Assembly (NCBI GenBank): GCA_015227615.1
Contig: JAALGZ010000012.1
Coordinates: 372,001-436,000, forward strand
Direction: 5' to 3'
DNA length: 64,000 bases
From: Labyrinthula sp. Ha
Lineage: Eukaryota; Sar; Bigyra; Labyrinthulida; Labyrinthulaceae
The notes below the pieces were generated by a model. The model saw only the letters and a program-made list of their open reading frames with translations. It did not search any database and was not told where the DNA came from. Numbering within the stretch: the stretch's first letter is position 1; every line of letters starts with the position of its first letter. Position numbers and translations under genes: made by a program. Below, in pieces: positions 45,925-57,177 of this stretch.

Positions 45925-46072
45925 TTAGATAAAAATTATCAATAATTATTTGATAATCATTTTGATTTTAATTTTCAACAAAAGAATTTTGGTTTTTATC
46001 TTTATCAAATAATTCTGATTCTATTTTGATTTTAAATTGATTATCAAAATAAGGATGGGAACTGCGACCCTA
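45925..46072. repeat. AT-rich imperfect inverted repeat
   Basis: The left arm (ATTTGATAATCATTTTGATT) is mirrored by ATTGATTATCAAAAT on the right, with further internal copies of TTATCAAATAATTCTG and TTTGATTTTAA. The right end runs into AAGGATGGGAACTGCG, which in reverse begins CAGTTCCCATCC, reminiscent of hAT-type ends. No target-site duplication was identified. Possibly a MITE remnant. Confidence 0.4.
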
Positions 46073-46688
46073 TCTTAAATTGTCGAAAATTTCTTACTTA
46101 GTTTCTGTACCGTGTGAAAATTTTTAAAAACTACCCTCATGACATGGTAATACTATGGTAATATCATCTGGTTGGGAAATGTGTCTGATTTCCTGGAACC
46201 TTAAGTACGATTCAAAGTCTGAAAAAGTATTGTTGACTCATTCACCCAGGATCTTGTGACACAGCCTTGTATTGATAATCAGTTGCTTTTCAATAAGCGA
46301 TGCCAATGATTGAGAATTGGCGGAATCGACCAATAAGAAAATATGTGAAATTTCTTGTTGATAGTTTATTAATAAATCAAATCTCAACCCTAATTAGAAG
46401 CGGGAAGAGGAATTAAATACAGATGAATATAATAAAATTTATTTTCATATTTACTTTATACCTCTTCTTTTTAAGGAAATACGTTGTCAACCCGATTTTT
46501 AGAACGAGGGTCCGAAGACCCTTCCGGAAATGTTATGGGAAGGCATATTGGCGTATAATGCTATATTTTCCCTCTAATTATCCATATTGAATGTTAGAAC
46601 AAAAACCCCAAGTCCCTTAGAATTCATATTCTATCTAGTTAGCTAAATAGCATTAATAAGAAGATGTTCATATTTTACACTATCTGCT

Positions 46689-46871
46689 ATGATCCTAGAA
46701 AAATCCTTTTGCCTAAGATATTTGAATGCTATATTATTAACTTATCAAACGTGCCTGGGAATTCCCAAGCGACAGGTGAGTACCGAAAATATGATTTTCC
46801 TCTATGGTCTCTTCCGCTTCAAGATACTCTATGACAAACGGAGTCAATATTCCTTTGCAACTCAATTTTAA
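46689..46871 (+). mobile_element. Fossil Ty3/gypsy-like integrase core
   Basis: The 60-codon frame follows the order of the Ty3/gypsy integrase core: YLNAILL where the family has FDAILVVVDR, then VSTEN, then FLYGLFRFKILYDKRSQYS where the family has ...HGLP..I.SDRG.QF.S. A broken, old relic without recognisable ends. Confidence 0.45.
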
Positions 46872-49777
46872 GGGAATAACTTATTGTCTTGGAACTTTCC
46901 ACATTTCTTTTCGATAAAGCTTGGTTTTTTTATAAGGTCGAATTCCAGGTTTTTATTGAAGTTTTATTTTTTCAGGTAAATCTATATAATTTAAATTAAG
47001 CACAGGCATACTTCGTGCCTGATATAGATTTCCCGTCTTCCTGGGTCAAGATTATCTTTAAATATCATTTGGATGTTCTCATCTCTAAAAAAAGGACTCC
47101 ACTTTATTAACTGGTTTGCACACTTTTGTTACATCTTTAGACAGGCTTGTGCGGTTCCCAATGTTTAGCAACTCGAAACTATTAATGTCAAAGTTCACGT
47201 TTGGTTCCCTAGCCATACCTCAAATTTAGTTTAAATTGGCAAAGTGATTATAACAGTACTACAATGAAGACACTAGTTTTAAGAACCAAGAATCCAGTCA
47301 TCTTTATGGAATTTAATTTTTATTATGCCATAACCCTTAGTCAGAACACCAATCTCAAGAATAATGAGCGTTTCCTTTTAGTATATATTTCTTAATCAAA
47401 AGCTCAAACTAGAATATACCCATTTAAAGCAACACTATAACCAGAATTAGAGTAGAATCAAAATTTATCTCTTCTATCATCCTTACATACGTTCTAAAAG
47501 TTTTTAATATGATAATGCAAAATCTAACTGAACTTTCTATTCTAAGTACTGGACCTACTTCACCAGGTATACTAGTATCCAATTTCTTATATATGAACAT
47601 GTATGGACTAAGGTATATTTAGCTACTGTGAATGCATGTAATTATACCTTATGACCCCATGTCAAGGTGTGAAACCATATCTAAACATTACGAAGATCAC
47701 GGGGATTCAACTCGAATAAAACGTGCAAGAAGTCTTTGTATATTAATACCTTCATAACTGGCTAATTTTATTTAATATGTTATAACCATGATTTTGTCTT
47801 TCAATGAACTATGTTTATTTCGTAAGCTTTCAGAATATTTTTCCTGTACCGCTGTATCTAGTGTCATTGTTTGAGTTTCGAATGAGTACCCATAGGGAAC
47901 TTTCTTTGTATCTGGTGCGTTTATTACTAGGATCAAGTTATTTTGCAGAGATTATGGAAGGCAAATCCTCGCTCTAGGTACTCGTTGAAAATAGTTATAT
48001 TATCTATGTGCTGCCTTTGCAATGAAACTGGAATATTGTTACGCTTTTACATTATAGAACAACGGAGACCTTCTTATGGACTAGTCCTCCTTCTATAACA
48101 GTTTACAAATATTGAAAGCTATAAACAAAGTCATCACGAATACATATGGCATCAGTACTCATATATTAATCCATTCATCAAGCTACATATCTAAACTAAT
48201 GTTCGCAATAAGAAAGAATTCCATCTATTGATTCTATTTAACTCTCTACAACTTCAATTATAACTTGTATAAATATGACTTTAAGCAATCTAATTTAGGC
48301 AATAATTATGTTTTCAAAAAATTATCCCTTCGTAAGCGTAAGAATTCAAAGGGTTAAGTATTGATATTTTGTTCTTATGATAGCTTGATTTCAATTTTTA
48401 AGTTTATTCGTTTATTGTAATTCTAAAGATAACAACTATATTATATAAACTGCACAACTATGTTAAATATTCCAAATAAATTATGTGAATAATAGCTAAG
48501 CTTTGTAACATTAACTATTATAGAAATTTTTTGAGCAAAAGCATTTAGATAAATTGTAGAAGGTAGAAGGATAGAACTAGGTTGCCTAATATACTGTTAT
48601 TCTTGTTATCATTGTATTTTAGATTTTATATTTAGTTGATCTTCTTCAATATACTTTTGAAAAGTTTTTGCAATCAACAGATGAATTACTCGTAGTTTTT
48701 CAAATATATTTCATTTGATTTGCCAAAAAGTTATTATTGAATGGAGCTTACTATAATTAATACTTAAATCGTATCAACACTGCAACCTCATTGAGAAATA
48801 TGGTAAGGATGCAGAGCCACTGTAAACATGCATTTTTTGTAAAAAAATACAGAGGTAAATTAATAAAATAACAAAGAATAACTTAGTGTAAATATATTAA
48901 TGAAAATTTCTGTGTAGAAGTGCAAAGTTCTTTGTTTGGGAATTCTGAATGAATATCTAACAAGCACTAGTGCAGCAGGTTATGTTCTTAATCGTTCAGG
49001 AAAAAGGAAAATGCTGAAGAAAATTATATTCTATAGCAAAAAATAATATTACTATGATCTATATAAACTATTTCATTCATGAGTTGAAAAAATTGAAGTT
49101 ATTATCTAAGTATTTCTACACCTTAAGATGTCTTACTCAACTGACGACTATTGTTTAGGTCTGGACCCATTCACTTAAAGTATTGAGCATTATATTGAGA
49201 TAAATTTTATTTTAAAATCTTAGTTACCTATAACTGCCTTATTCTTTAATAAGGGTTTTATAGCATATCCTAATAACTAAAGGAATAGATTGTTCTTTAC
49301 TGCAGATATGAATAGAAACTCAGGATCCGAAATCATTAACGCAGTTGCGGTTCCTGCTGTCAAAAATACCATATTCATACTAAGTTTACATCACTTCAAC
49401 AAAGCAAATTAAGAGAAGTCCTTGATACAAAAACTATTTAAATATTCTGAATATACCTACAGATTAGGGATACTTTTATGAATTTAAGAGTATTCAACTC
49501 CTAAGAATTTTTAACTCTATATTATTCTTTTTATAATTTTTTATACTTAGATTAATATTTTTCATAGATTTAAAATTTTACCAATAGGGGAATACTTATT
49601 GTATTGAAAGATTGAATAACTAAAATATATGTATAAATATATATTTGGTTCTTAATAACCAGATTCCCTTTTCAACGGTGCATTACTAGGAGTTCCAAAT
49701 AAGCAAACCTGTCAAAGTCGTAAACATATCAACAAACACATAAAGGAAACTTGATTCCCTTCTGACAAATCTTCAAC

Positions 49778-50764
49778 ATGTTATACTTCATTCTTACATG
49801 TTTTCTTTCTCTCCCCTTAGTTCTATTGATTTACCAGTTTTTCTTTCTTTCCGGCAAGCGACCTCTCCTAGAACCAACTGAAAAACGAGCAGTTGTAATT
49901 ACAGGAGCCGCAAACGGTCTAGGAAGAGAAATTGTAAAGCAAATTACTTCGAAGTCCTATTTTCCCACATCAAACATAATAATATTTCTTTTAGATATAG
50001 ATAACAAAAACCTTTTATCTTTGTCAAGCTCCCTTTCTTCACTCCCTTGTGTTAAGTGTTTTCCAATCTTGTGTGACTTAACAGACTCAGAAGAAATAAA
50101 CAATTCTATTATTAAAATACAAAAATTCTGCACAGAAGAAAAAGCTTTTGTTAGTTTATTAATTAATAACGCTGGAATAGTCGAAGGAAAAACTCTCTTA
50201 GACTTGTCACAAGTAGAAATACAAAATTCTTTTCAGGTTAACATAATTTCTCATTTTCTCCTAACCAAAGCCTTTCTTCCTGATATGATAAAATACAAGA
50301 ACACAAAATCACAAATTGTTTCCATCTGTTCTTTAATGAGCTATTTACCTAGTGCTAAATTAACTACGTACTGCTCTACAAAAGCTGCAGCTGCCCAATT
50401 TATGTCCGCATTGAGATTGGAACTTATAAAACTCGGCGCAGAAAAGTACATTCACACGACTATGATATGTCCTTATATAATAGATACAAATATGTTTAAA
50501 GGTGCTTTTCATCTTGATCCAAACAAACATTCTAGAATACACGTTTTATTTTCAAAGATCCTTCTTTTCACTTTTCCTCCCCTCACTGCAAGTGCAGTAG
50601 CAAAACAAGTTGTCCAAGCAGTTGAAAATCAAAGGGAAGTTGTCTTCCTTCCAAAATTATTTTTTATATTTCCAATTATCTCATCTGCAATGCCTACTAA
50701 GTTGGCTGACTTTATTTTTTACCTTATAGGCGGGGTGCACGGTATGGATAACTTCAACGGCTAG
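49778..50764 (+). CDS. Membrane-anchored short-chain dehydrogenase/reductase
   Basis: A 328-residue SDR with an N-terminal hydrophobic anchor (about 2-24), as in 17-beta-HSD11, DHRS3 and RDH10, which act on lipids or retinoids at the ER or lipid droplets. The NAD(P)-binding TGAANGLG lies at 43-50, NNAG at 130-133, and catalytic Ser185, Tyr198 and Lys202 in SICSLMSYLPSAKLTTYCST. An Asp after the second strand (LLDID) favours NAD(H) over NADP(H). The substrate cannot be told from sequence. A second hydrophobic stretch near the C-terminus (LFFIFPIISSAM) may dip into the membrane. The stop overlaps the end of the convergent GT90 gene by 11 bp. Confidence 0.9.
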   Translation: MLYFILTCFLSLPLVLLIYQFFFLSGKRPLLEPTEKRAVVITGAANGLGREIVKQITSKSYFPTSNIIIFLLDIDNKNLLSLSSSLSSLPCVKCFPILCDLTDSEEINNSIIKIQKFCTEEKAFVSLLINNAGIVEGKTLLDLSQVEIQNSFQVNIISHFLLTKAFLPDMIKYKNTKSQIVSICSLMSYLPSAKLTTYCSTKAAAAQFMSALRLELIKLGAEKYIHTTMICPYIIDTNMFKGAFHLDPNKHSRIHVLFSKILLFTFPPLTASAVAKQVVQAVENQREVVFLPKLFFIFPIISSAMPTKLADFIFYLIGGVHGMDNFNG

Positions 50765-52253
50765 ATTTTGGCGCTACAACGTTTTCCAAAGTTTCTAAAC
50801 GGTTTAATTTTCCAAAAAGATCAAACTCTTGAAAACTATTAACGGCTATACCAGCAGATTTTAAACGGTCAGGAGTTGGTTCAAAGTCTTGTTCTTGAGC
50901 AAGAGTATAAAATAATCTTGCAATATAACAATAATTTCGTTCAGCTGAAAGTTGTCCATCTTTTTGAAAAAGTTCCAGTGCATTTTTAGATATTTCTTTA
51001 CTAATCTCTTTTCCTTCTTTTGTTTCTATTAAGAATTGTACTATTTCCTTTAAGTTTCCTAAATCTGCATCTACGGGAACAAAATGTTTCCAAGGCTCCA
51101 ATCTTTTATAATAAAACTCATGAAAACCAAAGGGCGAATCTACAAACAGAACAACTGACCCAGTAGATAATTTATACCCAAGACTTCCTGCAAAAGAATT
51201 TCCTTCAACATGCAAAATAAACTTACTTGAACAATATCTTACTTCTTTTACACGAGGCTTTTTTCTACTTTGAAACCATGATTCCAACTCTCTCAAAGGT
51301 GATTTCGAAGAAGAAAAGCCAATATTAAAATATTTCTGTCCGTAGAACTTTTTAACCAGTTGATATCTCGGATTGAAATCTAAATATGCTGTGTTTAAAT
51401 TATTTCCTGTTAAAGTTCCTCTCCAAAAAACTTCGTCATCTTTTGCACTAAAGTTTCTTTCACAAAACGTTCCTCGATTTGAAGTATCACTTAATTTACA
51501 AAGTTGAAAATTAGATGAGTAAATTCCGTGACAATGAGTTGTAGATCGAATATATTCAGCAACAGGAAACAGAAAACTTGGATGAGAAGGTAAACCAGCG
51601 TACCTTACGACTCCTGGTAAAGGCTGAAGCCAGGATTTCTTTCCTGGAGGAATTGCGTAATCTGCATTATCAAAAGCATATAAAAGATTCGGAAGTTTAA
51701 TTGAGCAAGAAAGTAACGAAACTAGGTTTGTTTTAGGATTCCATAATGTTCGTCCAACTACTCGCGAACCACAAGATACAAACTTTGGGACGTTTTCGTA
51801 AATCCATATTAAGGCGCTTATTGACTGAGTTTTACAAAGAGAATTGAGTTCTGCAAATGTGTAATTTCTCATTGAATAGAATGTTGATTTGACTTTGAGT
51901 TCAGGTTCTTCCAAAGGACATTTTGCAGTACATAAGAAATTATGGAGTGTTGATTTGGATTGACACTTTGCTGTGACGGAGGAGTTGAAAATGTGTGATA
52001 AAGATGATATTTTTTTCTTTTCAGGGCAGGTTGCAATGTATTTTTCTATGTTAAAATATGATTGTGTCTTTCTAAGGTGAAAAATTTGTTGTTCTGGAAG
52101 ATGTTTTGACTCAGTCGTGTTTTCTTTTGAAATGAAGTGGTTTTGCGAAAGAGAGAGTTGTAAATTTGATGGAAGACTTATATCTAAATATAAAACAGTA
52201 AATACTAAAAGAAGAAACACCGTAAAGAAGAGGAAGAGGACCTTTGTTGACAT
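50754..52253 (-). CDS. GT90 (CAP10/Rumi-like) glycosyltransferase
   Basis: A 499-residue predicted type II Golgi/ER membrane protein: anchor at about 5-24, a Ser/Thr-rich stem with many cysteines (76-260), then the GT90 domain. Domain signatures are FWRGTLTG (276-283), the KFILHVEGNSFAGSLGYKL block (344-362), VVLFVDSPF and W.HFVPVDADL (388-398). The family includes fungal CAP10 xylosyltransferase, animal POGLUT/Rumi and plant relatives. The donor sugar cannot be read from sequence. The cysteine-rich stem is unlike the short stem of Rumi. It converges on and overlaps the end of the SDR gene by 11 bp. It has no introns. Confidence 0.9.
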   Translation of the reverse strand: MSTKVLFLFFTVFLLLVFTVLYLDISLPSNLQLSLSQNHFISKENTTESKHLPEQQIFHLRKTQSYFNIEKYIATCPEKKKISSLSHIFNSSVTAKCQSKSTLHNFLCTAKCPLEEPELKVKSTFYSMRNYTFAELNSLCKTQSISALIWIYENVPKFVSCGSRVVGRTLWNPKTNLVSLLSCSIKLPNLLYAFDNADYAIPPGKKSWLQPLPGVVRYAGLPSHPSFLFPVAEYIRSTTHCHGIYSSNFQLCKLSDTSNRGTFCERNFSAKDDEVFWRGTLTGNNLNTAYLDFNPRYQLVKKFYGQKYFNIGFSSSKSPLRELESWFQSRKKPRVKEVRYCSSKFILHVEGNSFAGSLGYKLSTGSVVLFVDSPFGFHEFYYKRLEPWKHFVPVDADLGNLKEIVQFLIETKEGKEISKEISKNALELFQKDGQLSAERNYCYIARLFYTLAQEQDFEPTPDRLKSAGIAVNSFQEFDLFGKLNRLETLENVVAPKSSR

Positions 52254-54934
52254 CCTTCCAATTCTGTTGCTCCTATCTTGGTACTCAGAGTTTGAATTCG
52301 GGAAAAGGGAAATGGCGGTTCCGCAACAAATCTCGGGAAATGGGAAATCCCTTAAGCATTTAGATTTCCTCTTTCAAACATTTCTCAAAACTTAGAGATT
52401 CGTGAAAGAAACTAAAAGTACTGAAAAAAAATATACCTAAAAGCGCGACAATGCAAGAAAAACTCTCACAGCTCAAAGAAGTCCCATTTTCTGTTTGCAT
52501 TGGTTCTTAGGAACTTAGAAGCCTGTATGTACAGAAAAGTGCGAAAATGAGGAATTCAAAAAAACGTTGAGTTTGCATTGAAAAATGATGTGAAGACGAA
52601 TATAGTAAGTGTATAGAAATGATGTAATTAACTAAATAAAAGTGTAACCAAATTCTTACCCCGAAATTTTGACTCTTAATTTCACTGCTGCCTGCCTAGA
52701 TTTGTGATTATGTTATGGTTGAGCTTAGGTAGAAATGAAGCTATATATATTTAATTTTAGATTAACAATTATTTGAGTACTGAATTCCCTCCAGAAAATA
52801 AATCTTCGGCAAGAATTATGTATTGTGAAAGCTGGAGAAAATTTTATATTCATAGTGGCAATGTAAGTTTCATTCCCAACTTAAGGATATTTAAGTCTTA
52901 CTCACTTCTTGTTCACTTCTAGCCTCAGATAGGTAACGAGTTTAGCATTTGGAAACAAAATTTTACACATTTAATTGCCTTAGATGTTGAAGTAAAAAGT
53001 GTACGATATCGTTAAGATATCCTGAAATGTCGTACTAAAGTAAGGTTTATCATAAGAAAGTAGTAAAAATAAAATTAATGTTGTGACAATATTATAAATA
53101 ATTGTATCAAGGTAAGAAATTTACTGCAAAGTTCATAAACTCATTGCAATACTCGAGAATGGTTTTGTGCGTGTACGTTAATATTAGGGTCATTGGTTGT
53201 ACAAAATTTGACGACTGTTCTAGTGGTAGAAAATATATGATCTGCACCAAGTAATCAAGTAATTATAGATGAGGTTTGCTGTCTTAAATTTTCTAAAGAT
53301 TATATGAGAAAATTCTTACTACTAGCCAACAAATTTCATAGTATATTGAATTATTCTGAACTCGTCCAATGAATCAGTTGTTAGGTTCCTTAATTCCTAA
53401 AAATAAAAATTCCAGTTATTACCTTCTCTACGTTTGAAGACAGACAGTGACACAAGTTTTTTGAAAAGAAAAGACAAAATATTTCCTTAAGTTTCGCAAG
53501 AACATCTTTGTATCAATATTTTCTGCCTTTGAAAACTTTATCAGGGTTAAATCTATAAAAAACACATCTTTGTAGATTGGAATTTATGATGTTCTGACTC
53601 AAACTTGTATAATTAAAAGTTGAAAAAAATATCCTAAGCTATTTCTATTTTAAGATAATGTAACCTGAGTTTAGATAAGATGAGAGTAAAACTTCATACT
53701 GTTTAATCATTTTGGTATTGAGTATTGAGAATATCAAAGCTTAGTTTGAAGTCCAATTAAGCTAAGATTTATATCTATCGCTGCGGTTAATAGGTACGTT
53801 TATAGTTTTACCCGTAACCACAGTTTGGAAAACGAGTACTATATATACACATAGTTTACAACGATTGTACAGAGTATTTCGTTACTTCACAGCACCATTT
53901 CAGGGATATTGTACATCTAAGAGTGCTATTTTAGGGAACGGCTTTTGTTATACTGTTGCTAGCAGTTATTGTATAACATGATCATTATTAATCAAACCAA
54001 CTACATTTTAGGAAAAACACTTAGTTTCACCAAAACACTTTGATCTCCGGGAATATTTGATCTTTCTGTAGGAGTTTTGGGCACGAATCATTAATTAGTC
54101 ACACTGTTTTGATCTGTTAACAATGTCTATATAGCACTATTATTGACTTCAGGTCACATACATAGTATTAGTTAATTATAAGAGGTTTAAGAACTTGTTA
54201 TCACAGGAAATGCTAAAGTTTTAACGTGTTTAAATTGTTTTTAGGGTCTACTTTCAAAACTTCTGAGCTCGTTGGAGTTATTCAGAAAGTATTCACATTC
54301 CTATTGCGGAAGAAGAAAAAAATATTCGGGGACTTAAAAGTAAAACTAGCAGGAGAAGGTCTGAAATTCTTCCTCTCAAGATTTTTGCAAGTATTCTTAT
54401 GAGATCACTACATCTCTTTGGTAGAACATAAGCTTTTCTCGACTGTAAAAGGTATCCTTCCAACGTAATAAGATATATTGGCTAGGGCAAACTGTTACCA
54501 AGATGACCCCTTTATAAATTCATTTCCTAAAAGGCAAAGTCGGTGGAATATGTTCCAATAATTTGCTTAACTTGTTCACACATTGTTAATATTAGGAAAA
54601 GCTATGCAACTCTCAATGAGACCGATTGGATACTAAAGAACATAGTGCTTGAAAGCATAGAAAGTATCTAAGCGAGATCTGGGTCATCAATTGGTTTATT
54701 TGTAAAGTTTGATAGAAAATATTGAAGAAAATAATTCACTTTTAAATTCTTACTTTGAAACACGGCTTACACCTTCTCAATGAAATAGTTTGATATTACA
54801 AAGTTCACGCCCCAAAATACGCTAACATGTACTCTGATTTCTTTCAGATGGGCTCGACATGTTATATTGCGAAGTACCTGCTGAAATTAATGATGTCTAG
54901 TATATTGTATTCTTTGGAATATCTCTTTTTGCAA

Positions 54935-54935
54935 G

Positions 54936-54969
<34 letters not shown>

Positions 54970-54970
54970 C
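54935..54970. repeat. AT microsatellite, near-perfect palindrome
   Basis: A 36-nt run of alternating A and T, opened by GATATATATAC and closed by TATATATC, with one C interrupting it. It can fold into a cruciform. Confidence 0.8.
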
Positions 54971-56860
54971 TTCACATCTGAATTAATTTAGAATATTCGC
55001 TTAGGGGTTATTTTTTGGGACTCACAGCAGAGAAAGTTTTTATACATTCAATTGGAGTAACATTCTTTCAAAATATAACTAAACAATTCACAATTACACG
55101 TTTCCGATGTCTTAAGCTTTTGAAGAGTAAATGTTTGGTTGCTCTGTAGACCTGGATAGCAGCTAAATTCAATTAATCAAACGTATTAATATCATATATA
55201 TTGAATACCTTGGGCATGAGTGAGAATTAGACAACTTTTTTTAATTTTCCCACTATATTTCACTTCTACTAGAACCCAGCACTTCGCTATAAAATCCGTT
55301 GTTTTAACAAAGGAACTCTGATTTACATTGGCACGTATAATCTTTTCGCTGGACATATGGCTTTCTACAGAATCAGGGGTATTGGTGTTGAAATTAAGTA
55401 TGAATCAGCTTTTGAGGTAGTTACAACCTTTTTATCAAGGGGGTTTTCAGTTGCTTCTTTATTCCTGACACTAATCCTTATTCCCCATGGGTTAAGGGAA
55501 GCCGATGACAGCAATCTGAGTTTGCCCCAGTCATCACCTATAAAGAGCAGTTTTAACCCACAAAGAGTTGCATGGTAAGAGACCGGATACTTGAATTTTG
55601 AGACTGAAACGGAAAACTATTGGAAAGCATTTCCGTCTACGGGTATCAAAACAGGAAATATCCGATTAATCTTAAGTTGGGCATGCCCTATAATCTTGAA
55701 TAATCAACTGTCTAGAGGAGCCCATTTTTGATATATCAGGGAAAACTATCTAACTACCTAGAAAAACATTTAGAAACAATCAAAATAATTATGTTTTTGA
55801 AGAGAAACATTTGAATACAAAACTTCTTTAATATCAAACAAGTATTTTCTGGGGCAAAGTAAATCTAATTCGAGAGTTGGAGAACTTAGATACCCTGTTT
55901 TTTATGAAGATTCATGAAACAAAAGATATCAATTTCAGCTCTGAATGTACCAGTTATTTCTCGCTTAAAACTTCATCCAGACACGTGATGTGAAATTTCA
56001 CTGCAAGAAACCCAGATTGTAATTATCCGTAATTTATTCCCAGATGATTGGAAGCTCAAAATGATTCACACCGTAAGTAAGCTGCGAAGCTGCTAAGATT
56101 GATGGGCACGGAAAGGTACCATATATACATAAAAATAGTAACAAAAACTGACTATCAGTGCAGTTCCATAAAACTAAGAACCTTAAAGTGCCAAAATGAG
56201 CAAAGTCATATTTCGTAAGTTTAATGATTTCTTCTAAAAGCTTGTAGAAAGGGCAAAGCAGACTAATACATATGGTGAAATATATTTCCAGTACTAAAAA
56301 CTTTGAGGCATAATCTAGCGTGTAGCGAACGGGTTTCAGAATATTTTCTTCCTAGTCTCCAAATAGAGAGAGAGAGAGAAAGATTCATGGAATCAATTAA
56401 GTTACAAACTCTCTCTTGTTAAACAAACTTCCAACGAATACGGCCCATGAAACTTCTTCAAGCGAAAAGAAACATCGAAACCTATGAAATTTTAACATTA
56501 TATATATTAGACAGCTTAGTGATTTTTACTACATATAAACAATGTATTCATTATGTGGGAACTTAGCAAGGTGGTTATTCGAGTCCAAATGTTTCAGAAC
56601 ATAACACCATACTTGCTGAGGTATAAACCTTTGATGCAACTAATTGCTTTTGTTTAAATTTAGTTCTTTATAGATAGTCCTCTTGGGCACCGTTTCTCTA
56701 TTCTGGCGTAATAAGAGCCGAAAGAATATTTTATTTTTTTTCATGCTATGGTAATAAACTACACTGATGGGAGGTATGTATAAAATTCTTGCAATTTCGA
56801 ATGATCTTATTGTTAGACGTAGAGTTAACGGTTCTTTTGATTGAAAAGTTCGTTAGTTCT

Positions 56861-57177
56861 TAAGGGAGTTCCGTGCCAGTACCAATTGAGTCCGAGTACC
56901 TAACACTGCACGAGCTTATGGCCTTATCCATACTCTCTATAGTAAAACTATTATCGTTATTGTGATGTTTTTATTAATAGAGTTTTTTAGGTGACATAAT
57001 CGCTCTTGGTTAATTAACCTCTTGCTTGTCGAAAATCCTTGTGCTTGATTTCCTAAAGTTCATGATTACTCAAAATGCAATCCAAAGTAAATCAAAACTG
57101 GGATTTCGACATAACAGATGTTAAATTATGAATTCTGGTCTGGATAAGATAATCCATTGATCTAGATATGATTATAT
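56861..57177 (+). repeat. Dispersed 0.3 kb repeat, copy 2
   Basis: Copy of the repeat at 14123-14428, same orientation. Shared landmarks: TAAGGGAGTTCCG at the start, CCATACTCTCTA about 80 nt in, and a CTGGTCTGGATAAGATAATC region matching CCGGCCAAGACGATC. The differences are mainly transitions and this copy is richer in A+T. The class is unknown. Confidence 0.65.

Larger units (their letters stand above)
44159..49777. other. 5.6 kb gene-poor region
   Basis: No host gene supported. It holds an AT-rich inverted repeat near 45.9-46.1 kb and an integrase-like relic at 46.7 kb, both listed separately. Other short frames (such as 44972-45166) have no recognisable content. Confidence 0.45.

Noticed and set aside
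55357-55578. 73-codon plus frame, faintly like an RNase H junction of a retroelement
   Set aside because: Similarity too weak and short to call.
56366-56382. GA-repeat run
   Set aside because: Only about eight units; not worth a feature.
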